From Hypsibius dujardini (Eukaryota; Tardigrada; Eutardigrada; Parachela; Hypsibiidae), in NCBI GenBank assembly GCA_001579985.1, contig LRSR01003246.1:1-31945 (forward strand): 31,945 bases of DNA. The letters run 5' to 3'. Shown in pieces: positions 1 through 10,327 of this stretch. Both the position numbers and the translations under genes were made by a program. A model generated the notes under the pieces. It had not been told where the DNA came from. It did not search any database and saw only the letters and a list, made by a program, of their open reading frames with translations. Numbering within the stretch: position 1 is the first letter of the stretch; each line of letters opens with the position of its first letter.

Positions 1-604
1 GTCAGTGCCGTTCAAAATAAGATTCTCAAAGGTCTCCTCTAGATCTGTCTCCCCGATCAGGACCGCCCCCTGGACGGCCCCGTCCTTCAGGATGAGCTTG
101 ATGAACTCCACGCCTTTGGTCATGCGGAGCAGAACTTCGTAATCACTCCCAAGACGCTGACCGTTGAACAGGCTCAATAAAATGACCTGTAAATGCAAAA
201 CATATTCCGAAACAATCACGAAAAGTTGAACACAGTATCTGTACGAAATCTGACGGAGGTCAACCTTGAATCCGAAGAATTTTGTGGCGTGAGCGAACAG
301 CTCGAATGTGAAGTCCATTGTGATAGGTTCCTGATTCAGCTTTGCCAGCATGCATTTGGCCGCATATGCGCCCATCTGCCGAGCCTGAGTCCACAGCCGC
401 ATCTGTTTGCATGGAAGAAAATTAACACTGATTTAGAAGACAAGGGGTAAAAAATATAGGAACTCAGTCGAAACAGACAGCCCAATGGTAGCACTATAAT
501 AAAAAAATTCAGACAGACAAACAGACTCACAGACAGACAAACAAAAATAGACAGACATAGACAGACAAACAAACAGACAGACAGACAAACACAAATAGAC
601 AGAC

Positions 605-665
<61 letters not shown>

Positions 666-1594
666 TCTAGACAGCCAGTCAGTCGGTCAGTCAGATAGAC
701 AAAAACAGACAGACAGAAGCACCGACAAACAGAGAGACAGTCAGGTATCCTAGCAGGTCGTAGATGATACCTGAAACCAGTGCGGTGAGAATGGCCAGCC
801 GGCAGTGCAGGCATCTCCAGCCACAAAGATGTCCTTGACCATACTTTCCATGCAGTCATCGACTGTCACACCCCCATCCACCGCAAACGCCCCCGCCGGC
901 AAGGTCTTCTGCAGAAAATCAACATTCGGCGTCACTCCCGTCGCACTGACAATGAAATCACATCCGAAATGCTTCCCGTTGGTCAGTTCCACATATACCG
1001 GCCAGGACTCTGTGGGAGTGCCAAACAGTGCCGCGTATTCTTCCGGTGTGAGAATCCGCTTCACCTCACAGTTCAGCTCCAACTGTATTGGAAAGTCAGA
1101 CGAATGGTCGGACTTGCCCTTCATCAGCAAGCCTGTGGCCCAGTCCGGGCCCAGAGCACTACCGAAGGGAGTGATTTTCGCTGCATCGTTGTTGGTGTAC
1201 TTGATTCGTTTTAACTGAACACAAGTCGCAGGATGCTTGTCTTTTCTGTTTTTCCATGAATCGAGGAAGAACTCCGCGGCGCCAGCATCAACAAAGGCCG
1301 CACTGATGGAGGAGTCCTTAATAACCCAGACGGCGTCCACACCCTCCAGCTCCCACACCATTTCAGTGGCAATTCCACCGTTCCCGATGATTGCGATGCG
1401 CTTGGCGTCCGCGAGTTTCCGTACAAACTCCTAAATACAAGCGATGCTATGTGTTTTTCGTTGCACCGAACAACGCTCACCGAAAAGGGCGAAACAAAAT
1501 GCAGGCACATGTTTACAGACTGGCAGACATCGATACAGACAGATGCCCAAACAAACAGACAGACCGTCAGACAGTCAGACAGGCAGACAAACAA

Positions 1595-1655
<61 letters not shown>

Positions 1656-2514
1656 TAGATAGACAGACAAACAGACAAACTGAAAGAAACCCGAAAGAGG
1701 CAGAGAGACACAAGCAGACAGACAGACAGGCATGCATACAGAAACGCAGACAGCTGTGATGTCTGGATGACTTGATTACTCAGCTCACCTGCACAGTCTC
1801 CGTATCCCGGATGGCCAGTACGAAGGGATTATTCTCCGCTATGACCTAGTAATAGAATCAAAACTAAATGCGTAATTTTTAGAAAAAGATCAGCAGTTAT
1901 ATTTCACGTACTTTTGGTTTGCCGCCTGAGCAGACGCAGAGCATCTTATAGCTGAAAATCCGCCCGTCTGCCAAATGGACAACCTGAGGAGACGTAATAC
2001 AAGCTTTCAACGAACTTTCTGAGACTTTAGAAACCCCGACAAAAATTGGCTCACGTGTTTTTCCGAGTCAACGGTTGTTACTTGGCCGGAGACGACTCGG
2101 ATGTTTGCATTTCGGCTCTCCACCCAGTCGAATGCGCGTTCCTCCACGTCAAACTCTTCCAGCGTTTTGGTCAACTACAAATTCAAAAAACAGGATTTTA
2201 TTTTCCAAACAGGGACAGCCAGTAAATGAGAGGTTTACCTGCCGCACTCCAGTGGCCACTTTGACCAGTGGAGAGCCGGAGATTAAAAGGGTTTTGCAGA
2301 GAGGAGAAAGAATGGAAATCTAGAAACAATACAGCTAACTAATCAAGCAATCAAGGCGAGTAAGGCTCAGTTGATTGACGAGTCTTTCAAGAAGTCAAAT
2401 ACAACAATCAACCGAAAGAATTCATCATAAACTTACCGTCTCGATGCAAGAGACTCCACATATGCCTCCCCCGATGACGACACACTCGAAATTGGACTCG
2501 TCTGAATCAGCCAT
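1..2514 (-). CDS. PYROXD1: PYROXD1, pyridine nucleotide-disulphide oxidoreductase domain protein 1 (3' end cut by window)
   Basis: A flavoprotein oxidoreductase; in vertebrates it uses FAD and NAD(P)H to protect the RTCB tRNA ligase from oxidative inactivation. Exons in transcription order: 2514-2437, 2319-2239, 2174-2055, 1983-1912, 1845-1789, 1430-771, 402-265, 186-1. All introns are phase 0 with GT/AG ends, and the joined frame is open for 464 codons. Visible motifs: N-terminal FAD dinucleotide fold (VVIGGGICG, residues 12-20), central NAD(P)H fold (IIGNGGIA, about 150-157), SATGVTPN, and the second FAD motif FVAGDA near 340. The segments [16 protein letters not shown] and [13 protein letters not shown] are family hallmarks. 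Human PYROXD1 is about 500 aa, so roughly 25 codons lie beyond base 1. The start is the first ATG, eleven codons before the fold. Two introns (403-770, 1431-1788) are several times longer than the others because of CAGA repeats. Identity is very secure. Confidence 0.95.
503..736. repeat. (CAGA)n microsatellite in PYROXD1 intron 6
   Basis: A degenerate CAGA/CAAA tract with a nearly pure core at about 607-659. It fills most of the 368-bp intron 403-770. On the PYROXD1 sense strand it reads CTGT. Long Leu-Ser-Val-Cys open frames across it are low-complexity translation, not genes. Confidence 0.95.
1503..1735. repeat. (CAGA)n microsatellite in PYROXD1 intron 5
   Basis: CAGA/CAAA tetranucleotide tract, purest at about 1607-1650, inside the 358-bp intron 1431-1788. 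The neighbouring repeat-free introns of the same gene are 64-117 bp. The sense strand again reads CTGT. Confidence 0.95.
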
Positions 2515-3624
2515 TTCCTCAACGAGAGGGGAAAAAAAGGTCAGAAAGTTTTGACAAGACACAAATTCTTAGGCCAAAACAGAAATTAATGTAAGCAAAA
2601 AATTCTGCATTTCCAGATTCCAGAAAAGAGCCAATTCACATACATGAACTATCGGTGTTCAGAAAGTGAGGCGATCCAGCAATCAATGAGCAAAAATAAC
2701 TAGAATGTGAATGTGCTCATCAATCAGTCAATCGTCTATCATAATAATGTGAAGAATAAACCTGTAGTTTTCTCACAAATCAATCAATCGATCCCTCATG
2801 AAAACTGGAATTGTTGCCACCAAGTGGTGAACTGGTGGCAACAAACCAATCAAGCCTTTTGATTGCGCATATGTTGTCACTTTTTTACAGCTCCGTTTTT
2901 GAGCCTCTTTGACACGTCATCTTATCTTGAACGATTCCGGTTGCCTTTTCAAGTTCTCCTCAATTTGCCTGGGCTTTCACTTAAAAATTTGCGTCCACGT
3001 GGACCGGACTACGGTGTTCTGGTGAGGGAAGAACTCATATCTCCGTTTTGCAGAGGAAAAGTTGCTGTGCGACTGCTGAAATAGGTTTTTCTTATAATAA
3101 GGTAAGACTTTTTTACTGCCAGAATTTTCCCTATTGTGAAATACAAAATTTACAATGGATTGTGTATTCGAAATTGCAGGATAATCTGGGATTGAATCGG
3201 TAGTAGTTCCTGAAGATTCGACTGAGGCTGGGATATTTTTATTTTTCGTCGAAAAAGTCGTTTGCGGACCCCGGAATTGAAAGTTTTCCTGCTCGGTGGG
3301 GCATTTCTTCATCCGTCATTAATCTTCCCGGATGCAGAAAGGTCCAGACCACTAAATATTTGCTTGGAGCACTACCGCTGGTTGGATTAGTTTGTTGGAA
3401 ATCGGCCAGAATCATCCGGTTCTGCTGAGGACGTCGCTCGTCACCACCACTGCACAATTTGATCTTCTCCTGAAGTTCATCTGACTTCGCTCTGTTTTTG
3501 GATTTTATTTGAGTTACCGCTGAAATTCTACACCAAGTATCTGCTGACGTTGCCGAACTTCGCTTCGCAGTTTGCATGGTAGCGCCGATTTTGGTGGGAA
3601 ACGTGCATCGTTATCGTCGTCTCC
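2515..3624. promoter_or_regulatory. Divergent intergenic region between PYROXD1 and Sec16
   Basis: These 1110 bp separate the start codons of two genes transcribed away from each other, so both promoters and 5' UTRs should lie here. I see no convincing TATA box or coding sequence. It holds scattered AATC/GATT tetranucleotides (for example 2781-2790) and one perfect hairpin. The short open frames here have no recognisable product. The promoter role is inferred from gene layout only. Confidence 0.5.
2811..2844. repeat. Perfect 11-bp inverted repeat, 12-nt loop
   Basis: TTGTTGCCACC at 2811-2821 is followed at 2834-2844 by its exact reverse complement. It lies about 300 bp upstream of the PYROXD1 start and about 780 bp upstream of Sec16. 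Function unknown. Confidence 0.8.
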
Positions 3625-5535
3625 ATGGCGGATGACTGGGGCGGCGATTCCTGGTCGAGTGAATGGCAGGAACCGGCCTCGGATGTCTCCGTCAGCAGCG
3701 GAAAGCGCAATGCTACGCGCCCACAGAGCAAGTCTGCGGGAAATCACGAGCAGCAGCAGCCCGAGAAGTCTCCGGATTGGAATGAAAAGTGGAGCGGTGA
3801 TGAGTGGGACAGTGCAACGCCGACTAAAGCGCCGGTGAAGCCGAGTCCGAAAGCGTCGAGAACGGCGGTGAAAAAGCCTCCTGCGCAACGGAAGAGCCAA
3901 CCGACTGGACGACGAGATAATTCAAATACTTCCATCGATGAGGTTGGTTCGAGTTTGTCAAGCCGTGGTTCGGTTGATTGATTGATGGGTTCACCTCTTC
4001 GTTGCCTATTTATTAAAACGATCGACGGATTGATTGATTGATTGAAGCGTTGATGGGTGAGTAATTGCTGCAGTTTTTCGCCTGCTTAATTGCATTGTAC
4101 TGATTTGAGACGATTTTTGATAGACTTAGAATTGTTCTATAAGAAAGCTCTATAATAATTGCCAAAAAATTAATCGTTGGTGCTCTGAAGCCCTTCTTAA
4201 GCATAATTTCAAAGTTCCAAAATCACTGGGAAGATTCTGATTGTCCATAAAATTTCCTAATTATGTAAAAGTATTGTAACATTTTCTGACACGGGCCGAT
4301 TTTAAATTCAATTTAGAATCGTTCAGCATCAGCCGAAACAGTTTTAGAGGTAAATGGAAGGAGCTGTTCGCATATTCGGGATCACACATGCGTACTTCTG
4401 GTTCAATCACGTAGCTCCGTTCCACTTCAAAATTAGTTCTGCTGATGTGCGAGCGAGTTCGATTTAAAACTGAATTTCAGCACTGTAAAAAATATTAGTT
4501 TTAATGTGTTCTAAAAATGTGTATTTTTACAGTAAAAGAAAAACAAGAATATGATTCACATGAAATGGAATCTTCCGTTGTTTCAGGAACTAAGAAATTC
4601 GAAAAAAGAATGAACTCTTGCAAAAGGATGGAACCTTTCCGACAAAACCAGTGTTAACAATCCTCAGTAATATAGGATTATCACATAAAAATAAAGTGAA
4701 ATCGTTCTCTGCTCAACGTTTGAAAATCGTGCCAAGAATGTGTTTTTGATAAAATGGCTGGGTGATTGATTGATTTGCATCGGTTTTTAGGTTCCGCCGC
4801 AGAGTGCCAACATCAATGGGCACAGCGGGAAAACTGCTTCGACTACAACCGTTGCGACGTCACAAGCAGAGCTGGAAGAGGAGCAACGAAAGCGGCTCGC
4901 TGCTGAAGAGAACGCCAGAAGGCAGGAAGAAGAAGCGCAAGCCCGTCGGGAAGAGGAACAGTTGCAGCAGCGCCTGGCGGAAGAGGCGGAAGCGAAACGC
5001 AAGGCGGAAGAAGCCGCAGCCGCTGTCCGACAACGCGAGGAAGCTGCTGCCAGGGCAAGGGAAGAAGAGCAGGAGAGGAGGCGCGTGGCCGAGGCGGAAG
5101 AAAAGGCCCGAGCTGAGGAGTTGCGCCTGGAAAAAGAAGCGGAAAAGGAACGGCTGAAGCGACAGAAGTCGGAAGATGCCAAACGGAAGAAGGAGGAAGA
5201 ACGTCAGCGGAAGGAGCAGGAGCGGTTAGAACGGGAACGATTTGAAGCGAAGCGAAGAGAAGAGGAGGCCGCCGCTGCCGAATTGGCGAGAATTGAGCAG
5301 GAAGAGAATGCTCGATGGGAGGAGCAGGAACGGCAAGCTCGGTTGGAGCAGCAGCTGGCTGAGGTTCGTCTGCCTTTCCTGTGTTTCTCAATGTCTCTGT
5401 GTCCAAATGCGCTTGTCATGTCTGTCGGACTCTCACTCTCTTTGCCTGTTTGTTCGTTGTTAATTTTTGTCTTTACTTTTGTGTTGTGTATAAATTGTAC
5501 AGAAGTCTTGTGTCCTTAATTTGTCTGTCTGTATG

Positions 5536-5576
<41 letters not shown>

Positions 5577-7319
5577 TCGTCTGTTCGTCTGTTAGCAAGA
5601 TGCTCTCTTCATGTTTGTACTATTACGCATTTATGCATGCCTGATTGTCTGTTTACTTGCCTGTCTACGTGTTTGTTTGTCTACCTGTCTGTTTATTAGT
5701 CTATCTGCCTCTGTCTGTGTGTGTTTTTCTGTTACACATCTCTGCCCGTATGACCCGCCGTATTCTGGTGTTACAGGAAGCCAAACAAACCGCTGAGAGA
5801 GAAGCCGCCGAGGCCAGACTGGCGGAACTAGTCAGACAAGAGGAAGAGAAAGCGGCGGCTGAAATAGAAATCCATCGCCTGCAACAGCAAGAAGAGTTAA
5901 GAAGACATCAGGAAGCGGAACAAGAAGCGATGCGACTTCATGCTCAACAAGAGGCTGTCCACCGGGAGGAAGAGCGTCTCCGCAAGGAAGAGGCGGAACG
6001 GACGGCGAGGGAAGCCGAAGATGAACGAATTCGATTTCAAGAGCTGCAGGAGGCTGTCCACCGGGAGCAAGAGCGTCTCCGCAAGGAAGAGGCGGAACGG
6101 ACGGCGAGAGAAGTCGAAGATGAACGAATTCGATTTCAAGAACTGCAGGAGGCAATGCGACAGGAGGAGGAGCGGGCGCAACGGGAGGCTGAAGAGCGGC
6201 TACTGCGGGAAGTTGAGGAAGAGGAGGAGGTGCGGTTCCAGGAGCTTCAGGCAGCCATGGAGAAAGAGGTGGAGGCCGAGATGAATCGTGAGGCTCAAGA
6301 ACTTCCACTCTATGTTGAGGCAGTGGAGAAGGAGGCGGGATCGGGGAATGATTGGGATTCCCCGTGGACGGACGATTGGAATGACAGTTCAACGTTGGGC
6401 AATATCACGACGTTGGATAGCATAAATTTGGCTGATGGGGGTTTGACTGCGCTTACGAAGGAGTCGCTGGAAAATCATAACGTTTTTCACGGAAATGGAC
6501 CCGCAGAGGTTTGTCCATATGTGCCTGTCTGTTTCTGAATCAAACTTCTGGGACTTTTATCAAGTCAAGAATAAATTACCAGCAGTTTGAGATTAAATTC
6601 CCGATTTTAGTTAATTTAGATAAGCTATTTCTGTATCAAATTAGCCTAACTAAATTTAGTTGAGTAATTAAACTTTTCGAATTTAAGTCAAATTTACTCT
6701 TAAATTCAGCAGCTGATTTTGTTAATTTTTCAGTCTTCTGTTGAATTCAGCTTGCTTTTATCGTCTGTGTTTTTGGTTCTAGGGCCAACTGATAGGGGGA
6801 CCGTCCCACTCCCACACTCGCGTCTCAACCGGTGGTGGCAACCAGTTCAGCACGGAAATGGCCGACCTAAATAACCCCCTCACGTCCACATTCATTGACG
6901 CACCTCCACGTCATTCGCTGGCCTCATCCTTAGACGCAGTGCATGCCATTGAAGCTCGATTGTCGACCTTGTCGTTGTCGTCTGTTAATTCCGAACGCAG
7001 CTTCGAGGACGAAGAGTACGGGAATTCGGGGCAGGTTGACCGGGTGGCCTCACCCTCTGACTACCAGGATGAATCTGAGAGCGATGACGGCGATTCACAT
7101 GGTCTGGCTAATGGTTATACAAATGGAGACGTCCGAAATCGGTATGGGAGCTTTTCAACTTTTTTTATGGTTGTTAGAGTGTTTGGCTGGCTGTCTGGCT
7201 GTCTGTCTGTCTGTTTATCTGTTTATCTGTTATCTGCATGTTATCTGTTGTCTGTATGTATTGTTTGTCTGTCTCTTTGTGTTCGTCTGTCTGGTTGTCT
7301 GTCTGTCTAGCTGTCTGTT

Positions 7320-7356
<37 letters not shown>

Positions 7357-9325
7357 AGCTGTCTAGCTGTCTGTCTGTCTAGCTGACTGTCTAGCTGTCT
7401 GTTTGTCTGTTTGTTTGGCTGTCTGTCTGCCTGGCTGTTTGTTTGTCTGTATTTCTCTTTCTCCTTCTCTCCCCTTCGTTTGTCTTGCCTGGACGATTGT
7501 TTTTCTGTTTAATCTGCCTGTCAATCTGGTACTTCTCGGTGTAGCTTTTAGTTTGTCTGTCTTTCTTCTCTTGCCACCTTTGTCTAACCATGCAATTTTT
7601 CTTTATAGCTCTCCTGGCGCTATTAACAACACAAACCGGCCACAACTCAGAAACCACTACGACAGCCCCAGTACTGACAGCGGCGATGAGCGTCGCGACG
7701 GCAGCCACGAACCCGGAGAATACTCTCCGTCCTTCTCGCGGTCTAGTTACTCAACTCACTCCGATGATGACGACGAGGAAGAGCAGAGTCACATCTCGGC
7801 GGAAACAGTCAACAGTGTCGGTTCAAACTGGACCATGACTGACCCCATGGAGAAGGTGATGCGGGCCTTCGGTATGGTAGTCCCGGCGGCCGGCCAGTAC
7901 GCAAACCTCTCCATCCACGACACGCTCCCGTATGGTTATGGTCAGGTACTGCCACCACCACCACCGGCCTTCTTCCCTACCGCCGTCCCAACGGCCCTCT
8001 ACGCACCCAGTCTCTCAACGGACGCGAAGCACATTTACCCCCACGCAGCGGGGGATTATGTGAATCACACGGCGGTGACAATTAACAATGAGGAAAAACC
8101 GCCGGTGTTGGACGTGTTTCGGTTGTCTGGCAGGAGACGAGTGGCAGCTGAGGTCTCGAAGTTTCCGCATGATTTAACCGGTAGGCGTGCTTGTCCGTTC
8201 AGTCGTGCCATTGGCTGAGAGACGTTCATTGTGGGATTTTTCGCTATACAACCGTCTGGCGTGGCTCTTGTATGTTTGCCTACTAGCGTGAATGAATTGT
8301 CTGTCTGCCTGCCTTGTCTGTCTGGCTGTCTTTCTGTCTGTGTTTGTGGCATTTGATGTAATGTTTTTCATTTACCGGTTTCAATCGTGTCTGTTTGCCT
8401 GTCCTCACGGTAGATTGTTGTAGGTTGTGGAAAGAGTCGAAGGTAGTCAGCTACATGGGCTTGAATTGAATGATCTCACAAGTTGCTTTTCTTTGTCTGT
8501 GATGGTGTAGGCAATGCTCCCGGAACGGACGACCGCATCAGCACTTTCTGCAAACACATGGAAGAATCCGCCCTGGAATTCGGCTCCCTCAATCCCGCCA
8601 AGCGCGATGAATCCGTCATGTGGAGCCTCCTGTCCCTGCTGGTCCGGCACGGCAGCAACGTCCGTAACTTTGCCATCTCCGAAATTCTGATGGGCGCGTC
8701 CCGTGATCACAGCGTCTTTGGCAGCTCTGCCTCACTGGCGACCGTCGCCGGGACGTCCTCCTTTGTCAGCGAGAGCTACCCCGGGGAACGGAAGCTCTCG
8801 ACGGTGCGACGGAGCCTCGCCGCTGGATTGATTCCGCGCGCCTGCAAGGCGGCCGAGGAGAACGGCCGGACACCGTTGGCGTTCATGTTGCTATCCCTGC
8901 CGTCCGTCATGAAGACCAACAACAAAACGGCTCTCGGCGGCTTCATGCGCTACATCGATCGGACCATGTCGTCGGCGGACCCGATCTACACCGCCTGCGC
9001 GCTGATGTGCGGCGCCAGTCCGCGTGTCGCCGAATGCGGAAAGAATTGGATGGAGCACGTGGCGGTGGTCATTGGGTGCGGCGTGTTGATTGCGACAGCG
9101 GCTAAGACCAAGTTCATGCTGAGTTTGGCGGAGTACTTTGACGGGAGCGGGAAGGCGGTGGCGCGGGATGTGCTGTATCTGCTGTCACGGCCAGGGCCGA
9201 GGGTGCAGCCGGCTGGTGGGGTGGAGATGAAGCTGATTGGAACTGATGTCCCAGGTACGAACACTCAGATAGGCACAGAAATTGGGACAGGCAGACAGAC
9301 GGACAGACATACAGGCAGGCAGGCA

Positions 9326-9378
<53 letters not shown>

Positions 9379-9386
9379 ACAGACAA

Positions 9387-9418
<32 letters not shown>

Positions 9419-10289
9419 GCAGAGAGACAGAGAGACAAATAGGCAGATACGAGATGGCTGCCGTGGCTTGTAAAGTAGACCGATAGACAGTTTGATAAGC
9501 TGGAACAAAGCCAATCCACCGGATGCAGTTTACGAATATGTTTGTTCTTACAGGATCGTTACTCTCTGGAAAGATCATCCAACATCGCGACAAGCTGTAC
9601 ATGACGGAAATCTACGTCTACGTGGCCAGAAAGATCAGCCAAAATTTGTCAGCCGTTTTTGTCAGCCCGATCCAACTAGAGTACCTCACTTACCTTTTCT
9701 CCCTGAACTTAATGTCGGCCGAAGCGGCGGCCTATCTCTTCTACATCTCGCGGACCGTCATTTCCACCGACACGCCGATGGAGCCGGCTCACATCATCTC
9801 CCTCTTCACAACTGTCGTGCAGAATCGCACCATGTTGGGTGAGGATGAGTACGAAATTTTCCGCCATCTAAGCCAACGCGTCCAAACTACCATGCAGGAA
9901 CAAGGCGTTCGCCGGGCGGACGCTGAACGAAAGCTGTCGGAGGACCGGCGGGCTGCGGAAGCGGCTCGGCAGGCGGTACTGCAGCGGATGGAAGAGCAGG
10001 CGAGAGAGGAGGATCGCATTCGATATGAGATGGCACGGATAGACCAGCGGAAGCCATCGGTGTTGAGTTATCGGAGCACACCGGAGCCGGTTTCGCAGTC
10101 GTTATCGGCCGGGTTTATGCCGCCATATATGAATGCGGGTGAAGTCTCGATGTAAGTGGTGCTTGTAGTAAGAAAAGTAAACATAGAAACAGACAAATAA
10201 GTAGGCTTGCAGACAGACAAACAGATGGATAGTCAGACAAGCAGACAGACAGGGAAATACTAGAGATACCAACCGAACGACAGACAGGC

Positions 10290-10327
<38 letters not shown>

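Noticed and set aside
503-736. CRISPR-like array
   Set aside because: The units are 4 bp with no unique spacers, and the genome is eukaryotic. This is a simple tandem repeat.
433-859. Long open frames rich in Cys-Leu-Ser-Val (and Thr-Asp-Arg-Gln on the other strand) here and at 1391-1759, 7143-7600, 9114-9602, 10102-10392, 18115-18346
   Set aside because: They are six-frame translations of CTGT/CAGA microsatellites, which contain no stop in several frames. They lie in introns bounded by clear splice sites.
4787-5406. Antisense open frames (Ser/Ala/Arg- or Pro/Leu-rich) opposite the Sec16 helix, also 5832-6392
   Set aside because: GAG/AAG/GCG-rich helix codons leave antisense frames open by composition. 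The plus strand has correct splicing and homology.
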